64,000 nt of DNA from Karalla daura (Eukaryota > Chordata > Actinopteri > Chaetodontiformes > Leiognathidae): contig CM055207.1 of the NCBI GenBank assembly GCA_029224185.1, positions 13,892,791-13,956,790 on the forward strand, given 5' to 3'. The notes beneath the pieces were generated by a model. That model saw only the letters and a program-made list of their open reading frames with translations. It ran no database searches and had not been told where the DNA came from. A program made the position numbers and the translations under genes. Shown piece by piece: positions 54,701 to 64,000 of the stretch (position 1 is the stretch's first letter; each line of letters begins with the position of its first letter).

Positions 54701-57482
54701 CGACTGGGAGGCAAAGACAAAAGGCCTCAGCCTCAGCTCACGGCCCTCAAACCAAAAAAGGACCTTGTGGACCTTGAGTCGACGTTGTTTTGTTCGCGGC
54801 TGTTGTTCGCGCGGAGGATGAACCGTCGTGACTCCATTGTGTCTGGATCTTTGATCGGGCACGACAAACAGTAACATCTGAGAGCGTCGGCTCCTCTTTG
54901 TCAAATGAAAAGAGACGTTCAGACAGAGAGAGAGAGAGAGAGAGAGAGCGATAGAGAGAGACAGGTCTCTCAAAGTTTAGGTGTCGCGTTGCCGTGGTTA
55001 CCGCGGAGACCTCACAACTTCTCCGACGGCGGCCCGTCCCACACGCAGACATCGCCGCCCTCCCTCTCCGGCTCCCTGCCCCAGTTTAGCGGCGCGCCAG
55101 GCTCCGCCAGCCGCCACACTCCATTAAACACGGCGTAATTGTGTGCGCTGACTGTCTGAGCACTTTAAAAACACACCTCCGGTGTCAAACACAGATCACA
55201 GCGTGGCAGAGAACAGCCATTAAACAGCGATTACCTCCCGACTACCTGCGACTGGTGCTCGTCAGGATCGCACAACGTCTTCATTATGTTCAAACAACCA
55301 CAGACAAACAGGAGTACGAGCCTGTCAGGAATTTCTATTAGTCGCTGTTCGAGAAGTAGCAGCGATCCTGCCCAAGCCATTATGGTTTCCTGCGTGAATC
55401 AATAGCTTCTTCCTTTGAGAAGATGAATGGAAACTTGAAATTCGCCCGAAACACTCAAAGCCAGACTTGTCCGGCACCTCCCGAGATTCAACAAAAGTAT
55501 CTGGCATTGTGTTGTGAATATACAACAAACACCATTTCCCTTTAACCCTATGTCTAACCTTTGGTTAGACCTGGTTACCTCTAATTTTAGGGAAAAGTAG
55601 GTTAACCCACTCGTCTAATTCTTCTGATTCTCTGTTGTGTTCTACTTTCCTGCATTTGTTATGTGTTTAAAATACACATTAAAAAAAGAAAAGCAAAGAG
55701 TTGATGATGATCATACCAGTGACTTCACACATTATCTGTGTGTGTGTGTGTGTGTTTGTCTGTGGGTATGTGTTGGTTATGCAGATTGCATAGCTGACCA
55801 TGGCTGGCACATTAATTACAGAGAGATATGAAGCGGCTGGTGTTGGGCGCGATGGCGCATTGATTGCCAGTAAAGAAGATTTATCTGTCCAACATGGGGA
55901 CATCTGTCATAGCATGGGACAGTGTTATCCCATCCTACCCTCTTTCCGTCTCTCTTTCACCATTTCTCTCTGGCTGGCATGTCCCATTTGGACGGCGACC
56001 AGCAAACAGAGGGAAGGAAACAGAGAGACGGAGGAGACTGCTGCTCTATAAATCGGTTAATCTTGCTGTGTGGTCTGAGCAGCTTCCCTGCCGAGCAGAT
56101 GTTTAGCATGATTAAAACTTTTTGTCTCGCTTATTAGAAAAACACTCTTTAGACAGATGATGGCCGCGTCTTCCAGAAAGCTTAGTCCACCTCTGCGGCC
56201 CCGATTAAGGTCAGGAATTCTACTCCAAAAATCCAACCTGGCAACGTGAAGCGTAGGGTACTTCATGTGGAGCAGTGCTGGAACAATTTTAACGAGCAAA
56301 TAAGTTGTTATGTAATATATCCGACAAATATGCCAAACTTTGGCAAATGGGAGGTTTAACTGTGGTCCTTTAAGCAGAATCGTTTTTTTAGGGCAGACTG
56401 TGGTTTCAATTGTTGTTGTTCAGTGCAGAGCTTTGTCATTTTATTTTATTGTCACTAGCATTACAAGCTTAATTTTTTGCTGAATATCAGCTATCAAAGT
56501 CATTCAGGAGTGTATCCAGCTAGTTTCGGATGTTAGCTCGATTGCAACACATAATTGATGCGCTAATCTGCGCTTATGGACCCTGGTATTCAGCAAACTA
56601 AGTCACTAAGTAAATATCAACATCAGTGCATATTCAAATGACTTCACAAGATGTGGAGTTTAGAAATACGTTTATTGTAATATATATTTGGGTCTCCACT
56701 GTTAATGTTGAGATCTACACTGAGGTGATAATGATCCCACTGGCCGTCAGACATTAACTTTCCTCTGCTCTTCTCGTCATTCCCACATTATCGCAGCGGT
56801 GCTAAGCTCAAATATCCTCCTCCTCCTCTTCCTCTTCCCCCTCCTTTCCCCATCTGTCCTCCTTTGCTCTTGCCCTCCTTTTTCCCTCCAAACTGAAGCC
56901 GCAGCCCTGTCAGGCCTTGCTGTTGTGCTTCCTGGATGTTCACCTGAGATTCCTCCCGCTCCTCTGTCTGTCTCCCTCTCTCTCCGGCCCAACTCCCTCA
57001 TGGCGCTCCCCTCCATGCTGCACTAGTTTCTGGGCATTTTTTCAAACCACACACACACACACACACACACACCATCACAACTGCAGCTAATTCTCCGAGG
57101 ACACTGTACTGTGTATGTGTGTGCGTGTGTTTGTGTGTGTGTGGCGGAGGGAGACGGTGCATTTTAAGTGCATTCGAGCCTGCGTGCGTATTGTCAGTGG
57201 AGTGTGCATAACGACGACAGGTGGCCGGCTCCTGCTGCAATTAATTAACGCTGCGATTATCGGAGCTATTGACTCCGGTGAAAGAAACAAGTCTTTCAGA
57301 AGCACTTAAAACCTGTCTAAGATGAACCCTCGGCTGTTGAAACCAATCGCCTTGAATGTTAATTACTCACAAGAGTTTGTTTTCGCTCAGCGTCTCGCTC
57401 ATTTATTCACTCGCATGCTCTTTCTTTTATCGCTCTTTAGCCGTTGCGATCCCTATTTACATGCTGCGATTGACTCAGGCAT

Positions 57483-57525
<43 letters not shown>

Positions 57526-60422
57526 CTTGACTCGGCCCTTGTAAATCTGCGGCCTCCACCCTGCAGCCGCATCTGAAGTTTTCGAGAAGTTTGTGGAGTT
57601 CGTTTTGAACGTGGCCGACTTTAACTTTCGCTGTCCTTTGTTGCTCCTCGTGGCTCTCCATTATTGTTTATTCTATTATTTTTCGCCATTTCCTGTCCTT
57701 CTGCTCTCGTCTTCTACACCCCATTAAGTAGCGAGGCCACGGAGAGGAGGCGAGTGTCCCTCACACGCTACACACCTTAATGGCCTTTGATTAGAGGCCA
57801 TCACAGTCACTCAGCCATTCAGCGCGAGCTCCGTCTCACTGTCTCTCTTTGTGTGTGTGTGTGTGTGTGCGTGTGTGTGTGCGTCTGTCTGTACGCGTTT
57901 GTACTTTTTAGGTGCTCTCCTCTGTCTCTTTGAACGACACCCTGTTAACAGACATTGATTTTAGCTAATGAACCAGCCATCGCCTGCCCTTCACTTTCCC
58001 GCCGTGTACGACGGCCGCTCTGAGCGCATTTAGCGCTCCCACCCCGACATGAAACAGCTTTGCTGTCGGGGAGGATAACAACCTCCGGGCTGCCCGCGAT
58101 GGCTTTTGATCACCAGCTTTTAAAAACAATACCGTATTTCACCGTACCGCGCTTGTGACCTGGCGTTTTTCTCCCATGCCGTTTGCAGCATCAGGTACAC
58201 TGAGGCCTACACCAAACTGTGTTGCAAGGGCTTCTGCATAGACATCCTGAAGAAGCTGTCCCGCACCATCAAGTTCTCCTATGACCTCTACCTGGTCACC
58301 AACGGGAAACACGGCAAGCTGGTCCGGGGAACTTGGAACGGCATGATCGGGGAGGTGAGAGTGACGGCTGAGTTATTTAGAGATGGGGATAAATCCCTGG
58401 ATGCAGCAGCTGGTGTGGCTGTGTGGAGTCGCCTTGTGGCGATCCACAGACTGTTATTAGGGCAAGGTGTTTAAAGTGTTCATCCAGATTCAGCTGAAAA
58501 GAAAAAGCTTTAGGCTACCACATGCCCTTGTTATATTAAAAGCAAGTTAGTAATCATAGCACACTAGATATCAGAAAAATAATACAGGAACCAGTATTGA
58601 TGCAGCAACAGTTGAATGAACTCAGCATCCAGTCGACCCATTTTAAGAATATACATTTTTGAAATTGAACTAGCATTACACTGTTTTGCATGAAGGGCAG
58701 TTTTTATTCATTTATTCATTTTTAAAAGGTAGCAAGATGAGACTCTAAAATGCACCATCATGACAAAGCAAGATTCCACAAAAGTCAAAATCTTTGAAAT
58801 ATTTGTGTCTTTCATCTCTCGTTGTGAAATATGTTTCAATGTGGGCCATGCAGATGTGCTAGTAAGCACTTCAAAGCCATAGAGAGTAGAGAGTTGTATG
58901 TTGTAGATGCTGAGTGGATGGTGGATACCAGTAATGATGTTTTCAGTGACATGATCGTTCCTCTAGGTGTCTTTGATGGGTTTTATCTAGGTCAGTGGTG
59001 TGAGGCCATACATATACATAACAAGTTAATGCAAGCTTTTCTCCCCCACACAGCAAGACACATCAAAACCCCCAAACAGCTGTTCCTCAGGAGACACTGT
59101 TTGGAGCTGGTGTTTCTGTACCTGCAGGCACTTTGCTCCAGGTCTAAAACTACGTGTGTGTGTGTGGAACATTTATAAAAAACAGATTTTGAAGAAGAAA
59201 AGCTTGGATGTGGCTTTCTCTCCTATCTACTGAGGGACAAATCATTTTTCATATCTCCGCAGACAGCCATTACTGGAGTCCTAGCTTACATAGTGTTGCT
59301 GCATTGTTGCTCCCGTGTTTGGAAAGGATTGCTCGTGAAAACCCGAGTTGTCTCTTTCGGGCGGAGCAGGGATGGCAGCTTGTCCACTGGGGCACCAGGA
59401 ACTGTGTTTTTTTGTGACAAAATGCCCCCATTCAGATCAATTTTGCCGAATTGTTGTTTGGTACAAATGCTGAATAAAAACAAGCATTTCTTTGGCGTTG
59501 CTGTTTTTTTCTGTCTGTGACTCGCAGTGCCTGGAGAGTGCTTTTCCTTCATTGCTCGTGCTCCTCTTCTCAGGTCGTGTACAAACGAGCTGACATGGCC
59601 ATCGGCTCTCTCACCATCAACGAGGAGCGCTCAGAAATCATCGACTTCTCGGTGCCGTTTGTGGAGACAGGTATCAGCGTCATGGTAGCCCGCAGCAACG
59701 GGACGGTCTCCCCGTCTGCGTTTCTAGGTAAGTAAAAGGAAAACAAACCCGTAGCTCGTTTTACATCCATTTCCTTTCGATCGCGCTCACTCAGGGCGGC
59801 GGAGGCTGATGTACACAGCGTGTCAGCCATGTTGCTTCCTCCTCTCCCAGCGCTCTCACAGATGGCCTACTTAAACAAGTTCTATCTCTGCAGACGCTTC
59901 AGGAAACTTCCCAATAAGCTTTCATCCCGCCGATAACTGTAGCCTACAACTAAATCCCCTTACGTGCCGCACACACACCTAAATCCCTTTTCCAAACCCC
60001 AAACAACAAAATTCTGTACAAAATCCCGAACCGCTCGTTTCTTCCCGCTCATTTTCCCACCATGTGCTCCCACGCACGGTGACCCCCCCCCTCATCCCAG
60101 GCTGAGGTTGGGAAGCTGGAAGTACAAAAGGGACTTACTTTTAATCCTTCATGTTTGTTCCTCCTCCTCTTCTCCTCTTCCTCCTGCAGAGCCCTACAGC
60201 CCGGCGGTTTGGGTCATGATGTTTGTCATGTGCCTGACCGTGGTGGCCATCACGGTGTTTGTGTTCGAGTACTTCAGCCCGGTCGGCTACAACCGCAGTC
60301 TGGTCAGCGCCAAATGTGAGTTTTACAAACCTTGTGCTGGTTTATTGCGACTCTGTCGAGTGAATGATCGATGTGGCATGAACACGTCAGAATACTCTCG
60401 TTAAGTCCATTTTTATCTCATT

Positions 60423-60473
<51 letters not shown>

Positions 60474-61985
60474 ATACATTATATATTTTAGTGGACCAAG
60501 TAGTAGGACCAAGTTTAGTGAAGTCAGAATAAACGCAGTTACTTTTATTTATCTGATCAAAAGCCATAAAATAGCCCAAAGCTGCCAAAAAAAAAATGGA
60601 TGCATGAAATGTATTTAATTTACTAATCTTAGAAAGCACTTCACAGTAAGCCTGCTGCTAAATCCAGCCCCCGTCCTGCAACGTTCACAGTTCCTCAACA
60701 GGATTTTGGGGAGAGGGCTAATCAATCCCAGAATGCAGCGTTGACAGAGCGTGCCTTGTCTCCGGGTCCGAAAGGTCATTTTCCCGTTTTAATTAGCATT
60801 CGCCGCTGCGCTAATCGAACTGTGATTGATGGCGGTGGCACCCTCCGTAGCCACACATGAGCCACGGTGGCAGAGAGCGATGGTAACGGGCCGGTGCTGT
60901 GAAATTGTTCCATTGTTTAGGCTTTTCGGAGAAGGGCACAAGATGGTTCATGAATACTTAGAAAGTCAACAGATATTGCTTGATAAAAGAGCGCGTGGAG
61001 ACAAATGTGTGTCATTGAACCAACAGGTGAACAAGGGCTGTTGACTCCAGACTGTAAAGAGGAGTTTTTTCATGCTCAGCTCTGAGGGACCTAGCCACAG
61101 TGCTATGGATTATGGTGATGGATCCTTTCTCTTGGAAAAATAGTCCCCAGAAAGATGCCATTCATGCTGTGATGATGTTTTTTTTCGCCACAATAGCCAC
61201 AGAAGATTGAGGTGGAGGTGGTTGCAAGCGCACAAAGAAAGACAGAAACGGTAGACCTGCTGGTTGCTTCTCATGTCCACCTTGTCAACAATGGTTTATT
61301 TACGTCGAAACACCCACCCCGACCCAAGCACATGCTCTAAATCAGCCCAGCTGTCGACCGGATCTATGCTAAAGGAGACAACTCTGGCAATGCCCATGTG
61401 TTGTACAGCGTTAGAGTGTATTTCACATAAAAAAACATCATATATATCACTTTGAAGTGGAGCTGCAAAGGAAGCTGCAAGATCTGGGGATTATGCAGAG
61501 TAACAGAGGTGCAGTTTCTTCAAAATGAGAAATGAGATGGTGAGAGGCTTAAACCTTGAGCGATCCCAAAACCTGTGCGAACGCCAAATCTTAATGTCGA
61601 GTTTATGGGAGAAGGAACTTTGTTTCAGATTCTGTTGTAACCCCTTGAGCGCGCGGCAGCCTGTTTGGATTTTGCCGGATTTCCTTGCTTCTCGCTCTCA
61701 GCCGCAGATGCAGGAAACTCCCTCCGACTCCTCTCCTCCCTCTGCTCTCCCTCAGCTCCTGGAGGTCCGACGTTCACCATCGGCAAGTCGGTGTGGCTGC
61801 TGTGGGGCATTGTCTTCAACAACTCGGTGCCCATCGAAAACCCTAAAGGGACGACCAGTAAGATCATGGTGCTGGTTTGGGCCTTCTTCGCAGTGATCTT
61901 CTTGGCCTCTTACACTGCCAACCTGGCCGCCTTCATGATCCAGGAGCAGTACATCGACACCGTGTCAGGGCTCTCGGACAAGAAG
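37786..61985 (+). CDS. grin2c: NMDA receptor subunit GluN2C, amino-terminal 685 residues (gene runs off window)
   Basis: Glutamate-binding subunit of the NMDA-type ionotropic receptor; it pairs with GluN1 at the postsynaptic membrane. Exons: 37786-38142, 39298-39396, 47089-47154, 47719-47907, 48306-48646, 49094-49208, 54095-54306, 58189-58354, 59574-59727, 60190-60315, 61756-61985; all junctions keep frame. Order: Leu-rich signal peptide (about 1-35), amino-terminal domain to about 390, S1 lobe with glutamate contacts Ser527, Thr529 and Arg534, M1 about 572-592, M2 pore loop with Asn630-Asn631, and M3 with SYTANLAAF at 660-668. Leu648 in SKIMVLVW places it in the GluN2C/2D class. IENPKGTTS, EQYIDTVSGLSDKK and ISGGSAVV favour 2C over 2D, as does synteny with rgs9 and gna13. 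S2, M4 and the tail are missing only because the window ends. It could be either teleost copy (ca or cb). Confidence 0.93.
38766..39085 (+). repeat. SINE/L2-tail-like repeat, copy 8
   Basis: Plus orientation, head to tail: 'gagtggttagagttgttgcctcacaggaagaaggtcc' (tRNA-like head), 'agtttacatgctgttcc', 'ctctaaattctccctaggtgtgagtgag', 'gagacctgtccagggt', 'gctagagataggctccc', 'gatgattgatgg'. Almost the whole element, in grin2c intron 1. Confidence 0.7.
39298..39396 (+). CDS. grin2c: grin2c coding exon 2
   Basis: VAEVAQILDFLSTQTSLP then IVGISGGSAVVIPYK, residues 120-152. AQILDF(I/L)S.QT...I..ISGGSAVV matches GluN2C. Acceptor CGTCAG, donor GTACCG, phase 0 both sides. Confidence 0.93.
39397..47088 (+). 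other. grin2c: grin2c intron 2
   Basis: 7.7 kb, the largest intron between coding exons. Holds CA arrays (40251-40276; 42694-42758), a SINE/L2-tail copy (42594-42810, minus), a (TGG)n run at 43660-43682, and a CpG-richer block at 44336-44620. No exon recognised. Confidence 0.8.
42594..42810 (-). repeat. SINE/L2-tail-like repeat, copy 9
   Basis: Minus orientation: 'ccatctattatcttacccactttacatg', 'tattccattccctggaccggtcaacagtccatcacag', a long CA array, then 'ccatgcagacatagggaagacatgcaaac'. The CA array (42694-42758) has expanded inside the element. Confidence 0.65.
47089..47154 (+). CDS. grin2c: grin2c coding exon 3
   Basis: AEGSSFLQMGASLEQQIVCM then FK, residues 153-174. The family equivalent is S.FLQLG.SLEQQ..VLFK. 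Only 66 nt, phase 0 both sides, acceptor TTTTACAG, donor GTATGT. Confidence 0.92.
47719..47907 (+). CDS. grin2c: grin2c coding exon 4
   Basis: LMEEYDWGEFAVITSLLPGY, DTFVDIVQSYTDTSYFLWNL, then QDIMSMEMSV and KRLLQQ, residues 175-237. (L/M)EEYDW..FAVITSL.PG is the GluN2 amino-terminal-domain signature. Phase 0 both sides. Confidence 0.94.
48306..48646 (+). CDS. grin2c: grin2c coding exon 5
   Basis: LDSRILLVYCSYEEAQYLFR, GLLGPGYIWILPSLAVG, FPVGVIGVITDQWRKSLRQ, VREGVAIVAKGAES, QHGFIPEGHGDCN. Residues 238-350, second half of the amino-terminal domain. Donor TTCAG|GTGAGC, two bases into Arg. Confidence 0.95.
49094..49208 (+). CDS. grin2c: grin2c coding exon 6
   Basis: Arg, then HMLNVTWERKDLSFNNQGFL and SNPSMLIVALDRERLWDK, residues 351-389. 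It corresponds to (Y/H)LLNVTWEGRDFSF...VIALNR.RLWE in GluN2C. LNVTW holds a likely N-glycosylation site. Confidence 0.95.
50367..50493. repeat. imperfect inverted repeat, possible foldback element
   Basis: The left arm (about 50367-50397) and right arm (about 50463-50493) are near reverse complements. Both carry an AATATTACCC block and a GAGGGTGTGCT block. The about 65-bp centre is CpG-rich. No flanking target-site duplication confirmed. Confidence 0.6.
51681..51714. repeat. perfect 34-bp palindrome
   Basis: Sixteen-base arms TCCCTCTGTCCTGGTT and AACCAGGACAGAGGGA separated by GT. A perfect hairpin in grin2c intron 6. Confidence 0.9.
54095..54306 (+). CDS. grin2c: grin2c coding exon 7
   Basis: VGTYARGILQVRYPVWPRY, SSFLEQVSDDRHLTVATLEE, HPFVIVENVDPGTGTCVRN, TVPCRRQANNTE. 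Links the amino-terminal domain to S1; HLTVATLEE.PFVIVE..DPGTG.C..NTVPCRRQ is almost GluN2C consensus. GC-rich. Ends two bases into Ser/Arg. Confidence 0.96.
54307..58188 (+). other. grin2c: grin2c intron 7
   Basis: 3.9 kb. GA repeat at 54926-54962; a CpG-richer block at 54660-55140; TG/CA arrays at 55736-55757, 57048-57072, 57483-57523 and 57850-57885. No exon recognised. Confidence 0.8.
57483..57523. repeat. (CA)n microsatellite
   Basis: About 20 CA units in grin2c intron 7. Confidence 0.95.
58189..58354 (+). CDS. grin2c: grin2c coding exon 8
   Basis: SIRYTEAYTKLCCKGFCIDI, LKKLSRTIKFSYDLYLVTNG, KHGKLVRGTWNGMIGE; residues 460-515 of the S1 ligand-binding lobe. CCKGFCIDILKK and YDLYLVTNGKHGK are near-invariant GluN2 motifs. 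Confidence 0.97.
59574..59727 (+). CDS. grin2c: grin2c coding exon 9
   Basis: VVYKRADMAIGSLTINEERS, EIIDFSVPFVETGISVMV, ARSNGTVSPSAFL; residues 516-566. Carries the glutamate contacts Ser527, Thr529 and Arg534. Y.RADMAIGS separates 2C/2D from 2A/2B, which have MKRAYMAVGS. Donor GTAAGT, phase 1. Confidence 0.97.
60190..60315 (+). CDS. grin2c: grin2c coding exon 10
   Basis: EPYSPAVWVMMFVMCLTVVA, ITVFVFEYFSPVGYNRSL, VSAK; pre-M1 and M1 (about 572-592) into the M1-M2 linker. Donor AAAT|GTGAGT, phase 1. Confidence 0.97.
60426..60470. repeat. (TA)n microsatellite
   Basis: About 22 TA units in grin2c intron 10. Confidence 0.95.
61756..61985 (+). CDS. grin2c: grin2c coding exon 11 (last in window)
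   Basis: SPGGPTFTIGKSVWLLWG, IVFNNSVPIENPKGTTS, KIMVLVWAFFAVIFLASY, TANLAAFMIQEQYIDTVSG, LSDKK; residues 609-685. M2 re-entrant loop with Asn630-Asn631 (selectivity filter) and M3 with SYTANLAAF gating motif. Leu648 is the GluN2C/D-type residue. Ends at the conserved SDKK|FQRP junction, donor GTAAGA. Confidence 0.97.
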
Positions 61986-64000
61986 GTAAGAGGCTGAAAG
62001 CAAGCGAGAGTGTGGCTCAGAATAATAACCTCATTGATTATGAGGCGACGCAGTTATTGAAAGCCCGCTCAGGCACACAGAGAGCTGTCTTTGTGGAGCG
62101 GCGAGATACGGAGCAAAGCATCTTCTTGTCTTTGTGTTCGGATCCAGCTCGTAGCGCGTCATCTCCTCTTTCCCCCATCACTCATTACCCTGCATCTCCT
62201 GACAAACCATGAATGGGGGAGACGAAAAGGCGTCACAGAAGGCCTTTAAGAAACAAGATGAAGCAGAGTAAAAGGTTTTTTTTTTTCCCTGTGAAGGTCT
62301 CTGTCCTCTTCCTATCAGCGGGGAACCCGGTGGCATGAATGACTAATCAATTACTCCCTCCTGTCAATACAGATGGTGTCTGAGTCTCGACTTGTCCTGC
62401 CAGTGGTTCGCTCTGTCCATCAATATTCCCCCTGCGCCGTCTCCATCTTGTGTCTCGCTCACACTGTTCAAACAAGATTGCCCAAATGTCAAGCGATTAA
62501 AAGAAAGTCAAGCCACAGAAGAAAATACCACTTATACACAGACACAGATACACACACACATGCACACTCTCCGGCCTGGTAACAGGGCCTCAGAGGAGCT
62601 TCACTCGAAAGCATTTCATTCTTCACAGACAGTGAAAACAACTCTCCGGCAGGGATCGGCGAGGCCACCCAGTGATCTATGCCTGAATTAACTGACTGTA
62701 TTAACTTTATGCAGATGTATTGGGTCCCACAGTGCAAGGGACCAATATAAATTACTGTGCGCGCAACACAACCTCAGCCGGCCCTTAATTCTGAGATCCC
62801 ACACCGAGGAGGATTAGGTGGATTTAGGCCGCAGGCCGTAGTTCACATCTCGTAAGTGTAAAGGCTCAGGCGAGTATTATATGAGATTCTTTACTGCTGC
62901 TAATAAATGGTGTGAAAAGAAAAAAATAATCAATGTGTCACAATAGTTCCCAGCTTCTCTGGCTGGAGACAACAGGACAACAGTGCAATCTTAAACCTTG
63001 AGAAGTCACACCTAATTTCCGCATTCCTGATTCAGAAAGACAGTTTTGCAAAGGCTTATTGTTTTGGGAGGGGGATTTCCACAAGTAGAAAACATTACTT
63101 CAGTAATGTGAAAATACACCAATAATCCAATAAAACTCAAAACTCCAGGCTGCATTTATTTTCATTTGGAAACAAAGCAGAGAAATTCCCCATTTGTGCA
63201 TGTTCACCTAACCTGCTGTGCAGGGGACTCCATAACGTGCAGAACTGTGAAATGCTGATGATTATTCTGGACGGTCCCCCCGTAAATAAACTCTTGGCAG
63301 TAGTTCACTGGAAGAGTGCCAGTCTGCCACTGTGGTGTTCATTTAATTAATACTTGTTAAAAATGATTTGGAAATGATTTGGATATTAAGCGTCCATAAA
63401 CTAAAGTGTTGCTTCGTTTTTTTTTTTTTTTTTGTTTGATTCCCCCCCCCCCCCCGAACCTCATGGCTCACACTCTCCATCTCACACATTTTTACTCCTG
63501 CGATAACGATTAGGCACCATGTGATCGCTGATCCGCTTGGGTATTAGATCCCGCAGACTGACTCACAGACTCACAGACCCACAGCGCTGCAACACAACCC
63601 TCCCTGACACGATTAGGCTGAATAATAACGTGGGTCGTGGGTTGACTCATGCTCATTTGTCTCCGTTGCAGATGTAAATCCTTCAAAGTTGGTCCTGAAT
63701 ATGTGGTGTTTCTAGCTTTTTGATTCCAACAGTATGTTTTTCAGCTGTATATTAATTCCCTCTTGGTGAGCGTTTCAAGTGAGGAAAAATGGGAACTGTC
63801 TCTTCAATAGTGTCGAATTTCATGCTCTGTGCGCTTCTGCCACTTAAGTTGCCATTTGATACACACTCTTCTAAAATGAAAACAGACTAAAGCAGAGAAC
63901 CTGCAACAATTTATACGTGTGTGAAATATTACTGTATAACTATGTGGGGATGTGTAGTTTCTGATGTTAGAGGGTGTAATGAGTGGGGGATGTAGTTACT
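61986..64000 (+). other. grin2c: grin2c intron 11 (partial)
   Basis: No sequence resembling the next expected exon (FQRP... of the S2 lobe) was found before the window end. A T17 run (63417-63433) followed by a C14 run (63442-63455) is the only marked structure. Confidence 0.85.

Overview
This is vertebrate nuclear DNA from a ray-finned (teleost) fish, on three grounds. The coding blocks are clearly vertebrate neuronal and sensory signalling genes. Several introns are only 80-110 bp with standard GT-AG ends. The rest is packed with CA/TG, GA/CT and TGGA-type microsatellites and with SINE/L2-tail repeats of the kind seen in teleosts. A percomorph-like fish is plausible, but the species cannot be fixed. 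Family names come from recognising conserved protein stretches, not from a database search. The gene order gna13 - rgs9 - grin2c fits recalled human chromosome 17q24-25 synteny.

Layout. (1) 752-1034, minus strand: first coding exon of gna13 (G-alpha-13); positions 1-751 are its intron 1. (2) 1035-2055: a short divergent intergenic region with a strong CTCF-like motif. (3) 2056-14228, plus strand: the complete rgs9 gene. It has 17 coding exons for an RGS9-1-like form (496 aa) and a donor inside exon 17 that leads to two more exons for an RGS9-2-like form (654 aa). Its long-form 3'UTR probably ends near 16300. (4) About 16300-27800: intergenic, rich in repeats, no supported gene. (5) About 27840-29114: a GA-rich and locally CpG-rich segment ending in a strong splice donor, probably the promoter and 5' leader of grin2c. 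(6) 37786-61985, plus strand: eleven coding exons of grin2c (GluN2C) giving 685 residues from signal peptide through the amino-terminal domain, S1 lobe, M1, M2 pore loop and M3. The S2 lobe, M4 and cytoplasmic tail lie beyond the window.

How the genes relate. All three act in neuronal or receptor signalling. Gna13 is a heterotrimeric G-protein alpha subunit of the G12/13 class. Rgs9 is a GTPase-activating protein of the R7 family, which partners Gbeta5 and a membrane anchor and shuts off transducin in photoreceptors (short form) or Gi/o signalling in striatum (long form). Grin2c is a glutamate-gated NMDA receptor subunit. The adjacency is conserved synteny and not an operon.

Most notable points: the conserved alternative C-terminal architecture of rgs9; TG repeats sitting where polypyrimidine tracts should be at two rgs9 acceptors; a possible 13-codon uORF spanning the grin2c leader splice junction and stopping 9 nt before the main start; a roughly 95-bp non-coding sequence present twice 1.2 kb apart; and several long inverted repeats. 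No new multi-gene system was found.
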